DNA of 64,000 nucleotides from Bacillus sp. CH140a_4T (GTDB taxonomy: Bacteria > Bacillota > Bacilli > Bacillales > Bacillaceae_G): NCBI RefSeq assembly GCF_008923725.1, contig NZ_WBPF01000005.1:446891-510890 (forward strand), read 5' to 3'. The notes beneath the pieces were generated by a model that saw only the letters and a list, made by a program, of their open reading frames with translations, was not told the origin of the DNA and searched no databases. A program made the translations under genes and the position numbers. Shown in pieces: positions 42,752 through 54,291 of this stretch (the first letter of the stretch is position 1; each line of letters begins with the position of its first letter).

Positions 42752-42930
42752 CATGCCCATCAAGCTAAGATTTTGAGACACCCCCATAACGAGAATTTTA
42801 CTTTTTTACAGTTATTTATGAAAATTCCGCTTGTTTTTTTCATTTTTGGGGTGCTAAACTTAAAACTTCAGCAAGAAGCACAGACTAAAGCACCTCGTTT
42901 TCACGATATAATTCTCAGCTAAATTCGCAA

Positions 42931-42957
42931 AAAAGAGCTTGAATTCCCAAGCTCTTT
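42931..42957. terminator. Terminator of NIF3-family gene
   Basis: AAAAGAGCTTG-AATTCC-CAAGCTCTTTT. Confidence 0.8.
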
Positions 42958-42976
42958 TAAATATCACTTAATAACT

Positions 42977-43897
42977 TTATAACCACCATTTTTCCTGTGG
43001 AATTAAAACTGTTTCAATATCAAAGTTATTCTCAAACCATTCCTTCATCAATGTTTTATGGACAAGATATTCTGATGCAGAATGGGAAACGCCGATTAAA
43101 GACATCGAAGTATTAGAAACATAATCCATCATTTGTTTGTATCTTTGTTTACCATATTCGTTATCAATATGGCAATGGATTTCGCCAGTGATATAAGCTT
43201 GAACTCCTCTTTTTTCAGCTTCCTCCATCCAACTTACTTTGTCGCCACAACCTGCAACGATAGCTATTTTCTTTACGTTATTTATGTTCTTACCTTCAAA
43301 ATCAACATATGGAATATCGAATATTTCTTTTAAGTGAGAAGTTAGTTCACTTGTACTCTTTTCTTCAATGTTACAAATTAGAACTAGGTCTTCATTATTT
43401 ATAGAACTTGTTAAAAACCCATCAATAATTTCTGCATTTAATTGTTTAGCAATAGCTACACTTGTACCTAAATTGGCATGATAATCCATCGGTACATGGC
43501 ATGTATAGAATGATAATTCCTTTTCTTTTATTTGTTTAATGTATTTTTCTTTTATAGGAACAAAGCCTTTGCCCCATGCTCCTTTTGGATCTCCACATTC
43601 CATCAATAAGGGATGGTGCATAAAAAGTAAGTCTCCGCTATTACTTTCTTCTATAAAACGTTCCAACACTTCATCTGTAGGGAAAACGGCAAGAAAAATT
43701 TTCTTTACATTTGCATCCCCTTTTAACATTAGACCATTAAATAATTCCACAAAGTCTTTTTCAAAAACTGATTTCCAGTCAAACTTTAAAGGTTCATAGA
43801 CCATTGGTATGAATTGACTGAAAGCAGAATCCTTCCCAAATGATTTTATATCAAGTTCAATGTCCAGTTTAGACACTATTTCACTTAGTTTAACCAT
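42977..43897 (-). CDS. NIF3/DUF34-family metal-binding protein
   Basis: A 306-residue NIF3-like protein. The metal-binding residues appear as LLFMHHPLLM, YTCHVPMDYHANLGTS, ITGEIHCHID and GVSHSASEYL. Relatives are annotated GTP cyclohydrolase I type 2, though that activity is doubtful for many. Located inside an IS231-type element, it is a passenger gene divergent from the transposase. Confidence 0.82.
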   Translation of the reverse strand: MVKLSEIVSKLDIELDIKSFGKDSAFSQFIPMVYEPLKFDWKSVFEKDFVELFNGLMLKGDANVKKIFLAVFPTDEVLERFIEESNSGDLLFMHHPLLMECGDPKGAWGKGFVPIKEKYIKQIKEKELSFYTCHVPMDYHANLGTSVAIAKQLNAEIIDGFLTSSINNEDLVLICNIEEKSTSELTSHLKEIFDIPYVDFEGKNINNVKKIAIVAGCGDKVSWMEEAEKRGVQAYITGEIHCHIDNEYGKQRYKQMMDYVSNTSMSLIGVSHSASEYLVHKTLMKEWFENNFDIETVLIPQEKWWL

Positions 43898-44131
43898 AAG
43901 ATTATTCCCCCAAAAATTTTATAATTCAATACAAACGGTTAGAAAAATAAAAATTATTATATTCTTTTAAATATTTTAACATAAAAAACCCATTTTTCTT
44001 CATGAAAAAATCACTCCTGTTGTTTAAAGTGGTCCCTCCAAATTCCCTTCAAGCAAAGTTAAAATCATACCTTCAAAATGAAAAAACGCTATGCTTATTG
44101 TAAACAGTTTATAAGAAAGGATGGCGTTTTG

Positions 44132-45562
44132 ATGAATCCTATCATTTCAAATAGATTGAATCTTTTCGCTCAAGAGCTACAATACTTTTTATCTCCAGTG
44201 GTCCTACAAGATATTGCCAAACAAGTTGGCTTTGTACAACGATCTAGTAAGTATCAAGCAAAAGAACTCATTGCCCTTTGCGTATGGCTTAGTCAAGAAA
44301 TTGCTAGCACATCACTTACACAATTGTGTAGTCAGTTAGAAGTTTCCACTGGGGTACTTATGAGCTCAGAAGGACTGAATCAACGCTTTAATCCAGCAGC
44401 TGTCGCATTTCTTCGAGAAGTCTTTACTTCTCTTCTCAAACAAAAACTCTGTTCAAATCACTCACTTTCTGCACACATGATCTCTACTTTCAATCGTATC
44501 CGTATTTTGGATGCAGCAGTGTTTCAACTGCCTGATCATTTCGCCACTGACTATCAAGGTTCAGGTGGAAGTAGTAATACGGCAGGCGTAAAAATCCAAT
44601 TGGAATATAATTTACTTAGTGGTCAATTTCTTAACGTGCAGCTTGGACCAGGAAAGAATAATGATAAAACATACGGTACCATCTGCCTTGAAACCGTAGA
44701 GACCGGCGATTTGTGTTTACGTGATCTTGGTTACTTCGATTTAGGAGACTTACAAACTATTCATGATAAAGGAGCTTACTACATCTCGCGGTTGAAGCTG
44801 AATACGCGGATTTATATCAAGAACCCTGAGCCAGAATACTTCAACAACAGCACGTTAAAAAAGCAAACAGAATACATCCAGCTTGATATGACACAAATGA
44901 TGTCAGATCTAATCCCTGGTGAAACGATAGAAATTACCGAGGCATACATTGGCCAAAATCAAAAACTTCCAGCACGTGTCATTATCCATCGTTTAACCGA
45001 TAATCAAACGCAAACACGCCTAAAAAACCAAGCGATACGTGAAAAGAAAAAAGGCATTGTCATGAAGGATAAAAGTAAGCGTTTAATGGGGATGAATGTA
45101 TATATTACGAACACGTCTTTAGAAGGAGTACCAACGAACTACGTGCACTCACTGTATTCACTTCGCTGGCAGATTGAAATTTTGTTTAAAACGTGGAAGT
45201 CATTTTTTGAAATTGATGAATGTAAAAATATTAAAAGAGAGCGCCTAGAGTGCCATTTATATGGACAACTCATCGGCATTCTCCTCTGTTCTTCTACGAT
45301 GTTTCAAATGCGACAGTTTCTGCTTGAAAAAACAAATCAGGAGCTAAGTGAATACAAAGCGATTTATATGATTAAAGATTACTTTCCGTTACTTTTTCAA
45401 GCGATAGCCATTGGCACAGAACAACTTTTAAAAATTTTGCATCGTCTTTATCTATTGCTCAAAAAGAACGGTCGTAAATGTCATCGGTATAAGAAAATGA
45501 CCGTCTTTGATATTCTAGGGATTGTGTATAAAACGACGGTGAAGCATAGACAAACTGCCTAG
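44132..45562 (+). CDS. IS4-family transposase (IS231 type)
   Basis: A 476-residue DDE transposase, the usual IS231 length. The catalytic Asp residues lie in RILDAAVFQLPDHF and LCLRDLGYFDLGDL; the YREK signature is YSLRWQIEILFKTWK. The ATG at 44,132 follows AAAGGATG. It probably moves its own element and could act on the neighbouring cassette. Confidence 0.9.
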   Translation: MNPIISNRLNLFAQELQYFLSPVVLQDIAKQVGFVQRSSKYQAKELIALCVWLSQEIASTSLTQLCSQLEVSTGVLMSSEGLNQRFNPAAVAFLREVFTSLLKQKLCSNHSLSAHMISTFNRIRILDAAVFQLPDHFATDYQGSGGSSNTAGVKIQLEYNLLSGQFLNVQLGPGKNNDKTYGTICLETVETGDLCLRDLGYFDLGDLQTIHDKGAYYISRLKLNTRIYIKNPEPEYFNNSTLKKQTEYIQLDMTQMMSDLIPGETIEITEAYIGQNQKLPARVIIHRLTDNQTQTRLKNQAIREKKKGIVMKDKSKRLMGMNVYITNTSLEGVPTNYVHSLYSLRWQIEILFKTWKSFFEIDECKNIKRERLECHLYGQLIGILLCSSTMFQMRQFLLEKTNQELSEYKAIYMIKDYFPLLFQAIAIGTEQLLKILHRLYLLLKKNGRKCHRYKKMTVFDILGIVYKTTVKHRQTA

Positions 45563-45679
45563 CGAAAAAATCAGATTTTAATAGGCTTCTTTAGTATGCC
45601 TACTTTTCTATCAATTGTTAGTTTTGAACCAAGGATCATTTCATATCTAGTAAATTACTTGATTAGCTTGATGGGCATG

Positions 45680-45690
45680 TGATATGCCCC
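45680..45690. repeat. 11-bp target duplication (right)
   Basis: TGATATGCCCC, identical to 42,741-42,751. Confidence 0.85.
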
Positions 45691-45762
45691 CTATTTTATC
45701 TTCTTCAAACTTGCATTCCAATAACTCATTTCTCATAAGCCTGTTTCTAAAATAATAATTTA

Positions 45763-45789
45763 AATTGGGACCTCTCAGAGGTCCCAATT
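45763..45789. terminator. Terminator of gshF
   Basis: AATTGGGACCTCT-C-AGAGGTCCCAATT is a perfect 13-bp stem; it lies 80 bases beyond gshF. Confidence 0.65.
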
Positions 45790-45869
45790 AATTAAAAAGT
45801 AATGTCTCCATTTGTTACATCATTTACAATTTTTGTACTAATCCCTCTAACATCTCGAAAACTTCTAAA

Positions 45870-48137
45870 TTATTTTTTTGATAGTTCAGGGAATAAATAA
45901 TTTAATATACAGATAGTTAAACGTCTGGATTTACCTTTATACGGATATATATGCATATACATCGATGGATTAAAGTTTGCCTCAATAATTCCATAAGCAT
46001 TTTTATTAGCTGCAGGAACTTCTGTATTTTCAATAATCAAATCAATACCACTAATATTAGCTCCAAGTGCCGACACAGCATCTACGGCAATTTTCTTATA
46101 ATCATCGGGAATTTGATCTGTCACATCAATTGAGTCTCCACCTGTACTGACATTAGAATTTTCTCGCAGGAAAACAATTTCATCACTTGTTGGAATTGAA
46201 TCTTTTCGATACCCTTGAGCTTTAAGCATTAGGACCTCTAATTCACCTAATTGTATATTTTCTAAAGGTGTTCTATGGTCCATTCCTCTTAATGAATTCA
46301 GGTTCTTTTGAGCGACTAACTCTTCAATCGTATGTGAACCGTCTCCTATAACATTGGCAGGAATTCGTAATAAAACGGCAGAAACTTTGTCATCTAGCAC
46401 AAAAAATCGATATTCTGTTCCATTAATAAATTCTTCTATTAATACTGATGAGTCCTCTTTAAATGCTAATGTGAGTGCTTTTTGATAGTCTTCGTAACTT
46501 GCTCCGTCTTCTTTAAAGATAGATATTCCTAAACCATAATTTGTTGTTTTTGGTTTAACGACAAAAGGCTTTCCTGCAGATATATCATAGGAACGTAAAG
46601 CTTTTTCTATATCACTAAATTCCTCACCTATTGGTACACGAAATCCATGCTGTTGAAGAATTTTCTTTGTTACTGTTTTATTTTCCATAATTAATGGTGA
46701 TACATAACTATCTTTACTTGTCATATTCCCATTTTTCACATATTCAACATGATTTCCTAGCTGTAGTTTTAAAAATTGATCTTGTCGATCTAAAACGTCT
46801 ACTTGTATTCCTTGTTGAATAGCATCAAACATTAAAATTTGTGTAGACAACTCCATGTCAGTAAATCCTGATAGTTGATATGGTTTATCCCATGCTTTTT
46901 TATAATTTTCTTTAGCAATACGGTAAGCTACCTGACTTTGACTACTTTTTATACTCTCTTTATAAAGTCTTCCAGCTAAAGTTTTACTTGGATCTGTTAG
47001 CATTTCTCTCAAGTTAACAAACAAGGTATTCGAAATTGTTATGTCTAACAGCCCTGTTAAATGTTCCATTTCATCAATAATACGCTCAGCATCTGTTTTA
47101 AATTGCGTATGTTCTAACGGATGTTCAAGAGCCACTACATTATTTTGAAAGTCACCGATTTTTACCCATTCATCATTATTATCGTCTTGGTCAATCCAGA
47201 GTAAATAGATAAGGAAAAGATGTAGAAATTCTGCTTGTTCATGGCTAATTCCATATGTTTCAAAAGGATTTAAATCTAAGTTTCTTAATTCAATATAACG
47301 AATACCATGATTTTTTAAATCTGAAACTTGAGGACCGCCCCTTAAACGGACAGAGGCATAAAATTCTTTTTCTTCTAATAAAACCCCTTTATTCACCAGC
47401 GAAGAAACATCAGATATATAGTTCTGTAAACTACTATAGGATACTTGAACATCATTTTCATTACTATAACCATGTTTACTATTTCTAATGCTTCTTACGG
47501 CGCCATTTAAAGGATTTATTTCAAAGAAATTCTTTTCACTACTAGGAGAAGCACCAAAAAAATAAGTTATTAACCATCGATAGTGTAAATAATTCCTTGT
47601 GACTTTCAGATAAATTTCTGTTTTAAATTGATAATAATCCTTTATTTCTGATTGTAATTCAAATAATGCCTGAATCAAATCATCACTAAATTCAAAATTG
47701 TAATGAATACCACTAATCATTTGTTTTCGTCTACCATAAGAATTAGATAAATATCGACGATATAAAACATTTTCATGATTATTAAGTTTCGCAATAACAA
47801 TATCTTCTTCTTTTTCGGGCAACTGTGGTGGCATGCTTAATGGCCAAAGCATTTCGTTTTCCCCCATAGAACGATAGGCTACATCATGGATAGCTGCTAA
47901 GTAATTAAATAAATCTCCTAGTGTCTCGGTAACAGGTGTAATTAGTTCCATCTGTGTTTCAGAGAAATCCCGCTGAATATAAGGATGATCATCTCTTACT
48001 GAAATACTATTGGGATGTTCTGTTTTAGCTAAACTTCCTGATAGATCAACTCGTTGACTTTCTTTTTCAACGCCAAAACGTGCTTTTAATACATATGGTT
48101 TAATACGGTCATTGTTTAACATTTTTTTCATTTCCAT
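45870..48137 (-). CDS. gshF: Bifunctional glutathione synthase GshF
   Basis: A 755-residue fusion. The N-terminal gamma-glutamylcysteine ligase part (about 1-460) includes FGVEKESQRVDLSG, PYIQRDFSETQMELITPVTE and NSYGRRKQMISGIHYNFEFS. The C-terminal ATP-grasp part (about 480-750) includes GKPFVVKPKTTNYGLGISIF and GIDLIIE...IIEANFNPSMYMH. It makes glutathione from Glu, Cys and Gly without product inhibition in known GshF enzymes. ATG follows GGGGGG. It sits downstream of frmA-frmB and would supply their cofactor. Confidence 0.93.
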   Translation of the reverse strand: MEMKKMLNNDRIKPYVLKARFGVEKESQRVDLSGSLAKTEHPNSISVRDDHPYIQRDFSETQMELITPVTETLGDLFNYLAAIHDVAYRSMGENEMLWPLSMPPQLPEKEEDIVIAKLNNHENVLYRRYLSNSYGRRKQMISGIHYNFEFSDDLIQALFELQSEIKDYYQFKTEIYLKVTRNYLHYRWLITYFFGASPSSEKNFFEINPLNGAVRSIRNSKHGYSNENDVQVSYSSLQNYISDVSSLVNKGVLLEEKEFYASVRLRGGPQVSDLKNHGIRYIELRNLDLNPFETYGISHEQAEFLHLFLIYLLWIDQDDNNDEWVKIGDFQNNVVALEHPLEHTQFKTDAERIIDEMEHLTGLLDITISNTLFVNLREMLTDPSKTLAGRLYKESIKSSQSQVAYRIAKENYKKAWDKPYQLSGFTDMELSTQILMFDAIQQGIQVDVLDRQDQFLKLQLGNHVEYVKNGNMTSKDSYVSPLIMENKTVTKKILQQHGFRVPIGEEFSDIEKALRSYDISAGKPFVVKPKTTNYGLGISIFKEDGASYEDYQKALTLAFKEDSSVLIEEFINGTEYRFFVLDDKVSAVLLRIPANVIGDGSHTIEELVAQKNLNSLRGMDHRTPLENIQLGELEVLMLKAQGYRKDSIPTSDEIVFLRENSNVSTGGDSIDVTDQIPDDYKKIAVDAVSALGANISGIDLIIENTEVPAANKNAYGIIEANFNPSMYMHIYPYKGKSRRLTICILNYLFPELSKK

Positions 48138-48207
48138 ATAAACGGTACCCCCCATCAACTCAAATATTTGATATAGAAAGCGACAAAATTATAGCTGTTT
48201 TTTACAT

Positions 48208-48480
48208 TCAGCATTTGGATATTAATGGCCAAAGCATTTTATTCTTATCCACAGAGAGAGAAGGTATTTCGTGGATAGCTGCTAAGTAATTAATTACGTC
48301 TTCTAATGTTTTAGTATTAGGCTGAATGTATGATCTTGTATCTATTATCGAAACGGGTTTAGACGTTTCAGTTGAACTTTCAAATAAGTCAACTTGTCGA
48401 TTTTCCTTTTCAATCTCATAACGAGATTTTAATAAGGATGGTTTAACACGGTAATTAAATAACATTTTTTTAATCCACAT
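48208..48480 (-). pseudogene. Truncated second copy of gshF N-terminus
   Basis: The 90 codons (IKKMLFNYRVKPSLLKSRYE, INYLAAIHEIPSLSVDKNKM, LWPL) parallel the first ~110 residues of the intact GshF, with an internal deletion and then a stop. Many substitutions show it is an old or separately acquired copy. A ribosome site (GGAAGAG) remains. Confidence 0.8.
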
Positions 48481-48540
48481 GAACTCTTCCTCCCAATTTA
48501 TTTGTTTTTACAAACGATATAATATGACAAAATATAATAA

Positions 48541-48578
48541 TCAAAAGTACCCACATCTCTACATGCGGATACTTTTGT
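48541..48578. terminator. Imperfect terminator after frmB
   Basis: CAAAAGTACCC...CGGATACTTTTG forms a stem with one bulge, between frmB and the gshF remnant. Confidence 0.5.
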
Positions 48579-48646
48579 TACTATATTTTGATGTAAACTT
48601 AAATACTTCGTATGCCATTGGAAGTGGCTATTGTTGTAAATAAGAA

Positions 48647-49480
48647 TCATCTTAAATACTTCATATGGAAAGAGAAATGCTCATTTAAGAAAGTGGAAAT
48701 AAAGAAGTAGCTATGATCATAGCCCTCCATTTTTTTATAAGTTACCATTTGACTATTTTTTTGAGCATTCTCTAAGAAAATATGCTCTTCCAATTGTTTT
48801 GGATAAAACTCGTCTTGACTACCTTGCATAATAAGAATAGGTGGAATCGTGTCTTCTTTAATTAATTCTGAAGCATCCCATTGTTTCCAAGAATTTTTGT
48901 CTTCACCTAAATAAGAGGTGAAAGCATTTATTCCCCATGGAACTTGACTAGGGGTTAGGATTGGCGAAAAAGCAGAAATCGCTTTGAATCTCTGAGCATT
49001 TTTTAAACCAATCACTAACGCCCCGTGCCCTCCCATTGAATGTCCCATTATGCTTTCTTCACCTGAAAAGTTAGGTACAATAGTCGAAGCAATGGATGTT
49101 AACTCATCTACTATATAGGAATACATTTTATAATGCTTTGTCCAAGGCTCCTCGGTAGCATTTACATAAAAACCTGCTCCTTGTCCAAGATCCCATGCTG
49201 CAACATCTGAAACGTGTTCTCCACGCGGTGAAGTATCTGGCATGATTACTGCAACTTGATGTTTTTCAGCCAAACGCTGAAATCCACTTTTTTGACTAAA
49301 ATTATCATCTGTACAGGTTAAACCAGATAACCACCATATAAGCGGGATTTTTTTCTTTTCTTTATTTGATGGTAAATAGATACTAAATTTCATATCACAT
49401 TGCAAAACTTCTGAATAATGACTATATTTCCGTTGCTCTCCCTCGAAAGAACGATGTTGTTCAATACATGTAAGACTCAT
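48647..49480 (-). CDS. frmB: S-formylglutathione hydrolase
   Basis: A 277-residue esterase-D-type serine hydrolase. The nucleophile elbow is GHSMGGHGAL, the oxyanion region WWLSGLTCTDDNF, and the catalytic His YDHSYFFI. It hydrolyses S-formylglutathione to formate and glutathione. The ATG at 49,480 is preceded by a GGAGAGTGAGAGA site and lies 4 bases after the frmA stop, so the pair is one operon. Confidence 0.93.
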   Translation of the reverse strand: MSLTCIEQHRSFEGEQRKYSHYSEVLQCDMKFSIYLPSNKEKKKIPLIWWLSGLTCTDDNFSQKSGFQRLAEKHQVAVIMPDTSPRGEHVSDVAAWDLGQGAGFYVNATEEPWTKHYKMYSYIVDELTSIASTIVPNFSGEESIMGHSMGGHGALVIGLKNAQRFKAISAFSPILTPSQVPWGINAFTSYLGEDKNSWKQWDASELIKEDTIPPILIMQGSQDEFYPKQLEEHIFLENAQKNSQMVTYKKMEGYDHSYFFISTFLNEHFSFHMKYLR

Positions 49481-49484
49481 TCTC

Positions 49485-51081
<1,597 letters not shown>

Positions 51082-51700
51082 AGAAACAAGTAAATATTGA
51101 TTCATTAAAAATAGTGCGTAATTGTATGACTTAATCCATAAATTTGCATACAAAAAACCGATAACTTTGCATCGAATGCTGTAAAGTCATACGTAACGAC
51201 TAGTTAAGATAATTAACGAAAATATACGCTAAGCAAATTCCGACATAAAATGAGCCGAATTTCCTACTCTAAGGAATATTCGGCCCATATGCTTTATTTA
51301 GGCTGTAAGCACAATTATTTGTTTGTTTTTGAATTTTTTTGTAAAATGAAAATTTCATCGATATATTCATTTCTAAATATTAAAATTATTTTATTGCAAT
51401 TACGTGTCCATCTTTTACTTTCGCTTCAAAGATGATACTTCACTTTTGGTCCTAGTTCCCCTAGGACTTTTTTTATTCCATTAAGGATTAGCACCGTACT
51501 ATCAAGCTAATAAATGTAAATACATCAAAAACAAAAAATCTCACTCCTTATCAATGTTTATTTATCTCTATTTTCATTATTTACATAGACAATGTATAAA
51601 TAGGGGTATTTTTTAACGAGCTAGTAACAACAAAAAATCAAAATCATCAATACACATTATTGACCACATTTTAATTGATTCCCTGTACGTTAAAGAAGTA
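51082..51700. repeat. Intergenic region with repeats shared with 39-40 kb
   Basis: No gene. AAGCACAATTATTTGTTTG (51,308) and GATGATACTTCACTTTTGGT (51,430) with a GTCCTAG...CTAGGAC hairpin match stretches at 39,415 and 39,820. A solo Tn3-type end, GATTCCCTGTACGTTAAAG, is at 51,677. Confidence 0.55.
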
Positions 51701-51809
51701 GTTTGTATATTTGAGTAGATGTGTGAGACAGATGTAAATTTAGGAGGATCCAATATTTTCTATTCAAACATGATACAATAGAAACATATCCAAAATGGAG
51801 GAACAACAA

Positions 51810-52085
51810 ATGAATCCAAACACAAAACAGTTTATTTATGATATCCAGCAAAGAAAGAATAATTATATAGAAGATGTATTAACAGCAATACAACACCCTA
51901 AAAAAGAGCAATCTGAACAGGTCATTCAAAATATAGTAGAGAAGATGGATATGATGATTAGTTTAGTTACTACTTACATGAGGATTGAATCAGGATCAAC
52001 GGCAGAATTAAAAGAACTTCAGGAAGAAATTATTCATGCTCAAGGATATATTCAAAAACGAAAATTTGAAGAAACACAGAGATAA
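51810..52085 (+). CDS. Small helical protein of unknown function
   Basis: A 91-residue charged, helical protein (MNPNTKQFIYDIQQRKNNYI). The ATG at 51,810 lies behind GGAGG; the earlier in-frame ATG overlaps that site. No family recognised. Confidence 0.6.
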   Translation: MNPNTKQFIYDIQQRKNNYIEDVLTAIQHPKKEQSEQVIQNIVEKMDMMISLVTTYMRIESGSTAELKELQEEIIHAQGYIQKRKFEETQR

Positions 52086-52117
52086 AACCCTGTGTTTTTA
52101 TTCAGTCGTCTATGACG

Positions 52118-52375
52118 CTAATCTGCTATAAATCCAATTAGATGTATTTTGATTATTGTTTTGGCATAATCCATACAATTTGTTGAATGCGTACAATATA
52201 ACGGTACTGTATCTTCAATGAGCAAATGATCTGGTTTCACACCCTTTAACTTTCCTCTTACCGTTTCAATAACCACATGTTTACCAATTACCGATTGTAA
52301 TGTCTGATATACGTAGTGATTAAGTATACTTACCATATATTTCTCACTAAAGTCATTTCCCTCCAAATAACACAT
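52118..52375 (-). CDS. DUF2642-like protein
   Basis: An 85-residue protein; VYQTLQSVIGKHVVIETVRG, KLKGVKPDHLLIED resembles the SH3-like DUF2642 fold common among small spore-associated Bacillus proteins. ATG follows AAGGAG. Function unknown. Confidence 0.7.
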   Translation of the reverse strand: MCYLEGNDFSEKYMVSILNHYVYQTLQSVIGKHVVIETVRGKLKGVKPDHLLIEDTVPLYCTHSTNCMDYAKTIIKIHLIGFIAD

Positions 52376-52602
52376 TCTATAAGACTCCTTTCTAACTTAC
52401 ATTCTTTCTCTTAATAAATGATATAAATCTTATAAATATGCTAGAAGGATAATTCATTATATGAACGAAAATAACATTTTAATAAGGTGCATTTTCTATT
52501 CCTAAATTGCAAAAAATTATTTATATAAAGTTACTTTTACTAGTTAATAGGTGATGATATAGGGATACTTTGAATGTATATCCTTTCAAGATATGTATCA
52601 TT

Positions 52603-52836
52603 TTAAATACGTCCTTTATTAGAGTACTGCTCATACTTTTTTTGAGATTCTTTCGTAATACGTGCGTTAAGTAAAATTGCCAACAATAAAAACACTCCAT
52701 ATTTTCCTCCTGTAGCTCCTATGATAATCACACTACTACAAACAAGTACAATTAATAGGATAAACGAAACTAAATAAATACGATCATAATTCTTTGACAT
52801 CTTCTCGTATTTTATGCGTTCTTTCCTTGCATCCAT
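52603..52836 (-). CDS. Small membrane protein, 77 residues
   Basis: Charged N-terminus (MDARKERIKYEKMSKNYDRI), two membrane segments (about 22-41 and 46-62) and a charged tail. Strong AAAGGAGG site before ATG. Family not recognised. Confidence 0.65.
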   Translation of the reverse strand: MDARKERIKYEKMSKNYDRIYLVSFILLIVLVCSSVIIIGATGGKYGVFLLLAILLNARITKESQKKYEQYSNKGRI

Positions 52837-52902
52837 CTAAATTCCTCCTTTAAATTATCCGTTTCACTATAAGATAAATCCCGCTCTTAAAAAGAAAACA
52901 AT

Positions 52903-53001
52903 CTATCGTTTCAAATACTTAGTTTGTTTTTGATCAACTAATGTATATAAAATAAAAAGAAATCCTACCAATATTAAGCTTTCCACTATGATAATCCCCA
53001 C
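52903..53001 (-). CDS. Possible 32-residue single-pass membrane peptide
   Basis: GIIIVESLILVGFLFILYTL, then VDQKQTKYLKR: one membrane helix with a basic tail. AAGGAGAGG lies just upstream, but spacing makes the start (GTG at 53,001 or 52,986) uncertain. Confidence 0.4.
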   Translation of the reverse strand: MGIIIVESLILVGFLFILYTLVDQKQTKYLKR

Positions 53002-53071
53002 CCTCTCCTTCCTTTGAACCCCATCACATCAGATGGAATATATGTATATCCTGTTATTAGCCGTAGCAAAC

Positions 53072-53110
53072 AAAAAGGATCTTCCCTTCTCGTAAAGGCT
53101 GATCCTTTTT
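53072..53110. terminator. Terminator
   Basis: AAAAAGGATC pairs with GATCCTTTTT; on the minus strand it is upstream of the small peptide and downstream of the 48-residue gene. Confidence 0.7.
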
Positions 53111-53133
53111 TTCGTTCATTCAACTATTTTTAG

Positions 53134-53280
53134 CTATTCTTGATTAATTAGAATCACAGCTGGTCCATCTACACGAATTCCACCAACTTCGATTTTTTCA
53201 TAAGGCTCAACTGTAATAGAAATAATCCCTTCTCGCTTCTTTAATTCATTACTTAATTCTTTTGTTAACATTTTTTTCAT
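53134..53280 (-). CDS. 48-residue protein, BC1881-like
   Basis: MKKMLTKELSNELKKREGII then a beta-rich part ending DGPAVILINQE. It resembles the small BC1881 family found in B. cereus-group phages and plasmids; assignment from memory. ATG follows AAGGAG. Confidence 0.5.
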   Translation of the reverse strand: MKKMLTKELSNELKKREGIISITVEPYEKIEVGGIRVDGPAVILINQE

Positions 53281-53331
53281 GTGTGCACTCCTTCTTACTG
53301 CTTAATTTACTATTGTTATGTAAATAAGATT

Positions 53332-53363
53332 AAAAATGGTTTCCTGGTCTGGAAACCATTTTT
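53332..53363. terminator. Terminator-like hairpin
   Basis: AAAATGGTTTCC-TGGTCT-GGAAACCATTTT followed by TT. Confidence 0.65.
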
Positions 53364-53829
53364 TGTAGTTGACCATATGGTGTTACCAGTTCGTTTATCA
53401 ATTTTACGTAAAGAAGATAAACAATTACTATTCACTGTCTCAGTAGATGTAAGGAACTCTTAAAGAGATAGCGGTGAGATTAATTGTTTTTTCTTCTAGA
53501 AATAATGACTTAGATAATATATTACCTAAAACAATGAAAGCCCTACCTCTCTTTCATCCTTACGGATCCTTGTCCGTGCCAGTGTGAATCAGGATTGCAA
53601 AAATCAAGTGACTATTTAATCAAGTTATTTGATGAAACTTTGAACGTTCGTAAAAGAAATTTAAAAATAAAAATGGATAAGATTGAAGTAATAACAAAAA
53701 GAGGTTCCTACTCTAAAAGTGAGTTGAAGAAGCTGAATGTCTTTGAAATGATTTACTTTTAATAATCATCATATTCCCGAAAAATTCAGGATATTTCCGG
53801 GGGATGTAATACATTATCTATAATGAATC
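53364..53829. other. Region with an unidentified gene remnant
   Basis: On the + strand about 60 codons ending at 53,762 (CQCESGLQKSSDYLIKLFDE...SELKKLNVFEMIYF) are open after a TGA, without a start. They look like the tail of a decayed gene of unknown family. Nothing else is seen. Confidence 0.35.
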
Positions 53830-54291
53830 TTAACAGAAACTTTTTATTTGATTTTCAGTGATTCCTTTAATTAATCCTAGTTCACTAATCAAAAATTCAT
53901 GTGCGTTATCCAACATTTTTTTTTCGCTTGTATTCAGTGCCTTTTCTTTCTTCATACGCATTAAATCACGTACAACTTCAGCACCATCTTGTATTTCACC
54001 CGTTTTTATTTTGTCCGTATTCACTTTATACCTTTGTTTCCACGGCAATAATTTATCTGATTCTCCATGCTGAAAAATGTGTATAATGTGTTTTAATGCA
54101 AGTATATCAGTAACTGGGCGTATACTCGAACTTAGTATTTTACCCATAGGAATCATGACTTGCATATTACTGATTGACATTTTTATAACATAATACTGTT
54201 GTTTTTTTCCTGAGAATTCTTTTTCTTCTATGGCTTCAATTATACCTGCTCCGTGCATTGGATAAACAATGTTATCGCCAATTTGAAACAT
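53830..54291 (-). CDS. CarD-family transcriptional regulator
   Basis: A 153-residue CarD/CdnL/TRCF-RID protein. The Tudor-like N-terminal domain is MFQIGDNIVYPMHGAGIIEA; the C-terminal helical domain contains VVRDLMRMKKEKALNTSEKK. Such proteins bind RNA polymerase beta and stabilise open promoters. The ATG at 54,291 follows GGAGGTGG. Confidence 0.85.
   Translation of the reverse strand: MFQIGDNIVYPMHGAGIIEAIEEKEFSGKKQQYYVIKMSISNMQVMIPMGKILSSSIRPVTDILALKHIIHIFQHGESDKLLPWKQRYKVNTDKIKTGEIQDGAEVVRDLMRMKKEKALNTSEKKMLDNAHEFLISELGLIKGITENQIKSFC

Larger units (their letters stand above)
42752..45679. mobile_element. IS231-type element with NIF3-family passenger gene
   Basis: Inverted ends CATGCCCATCAAGCTAA (42,752 and, on the minus strand, 45,679) match the IS231 end consensus. 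An 11-bp direct duplication flanks the 2,928-bp unit, within the 10-12 bp typical of IS231. It holds an apparently intact IS4-family transposase and a divergent NIF3-family gene, so it is an insertion sequence carrying a passenger. Confidence 0.87.

Noticed and set aside
42557-42922. 121-codon + strand frame
   Set aside because: No ribosome site, unusual composition, and it crosses the left end of the IS231-type element.
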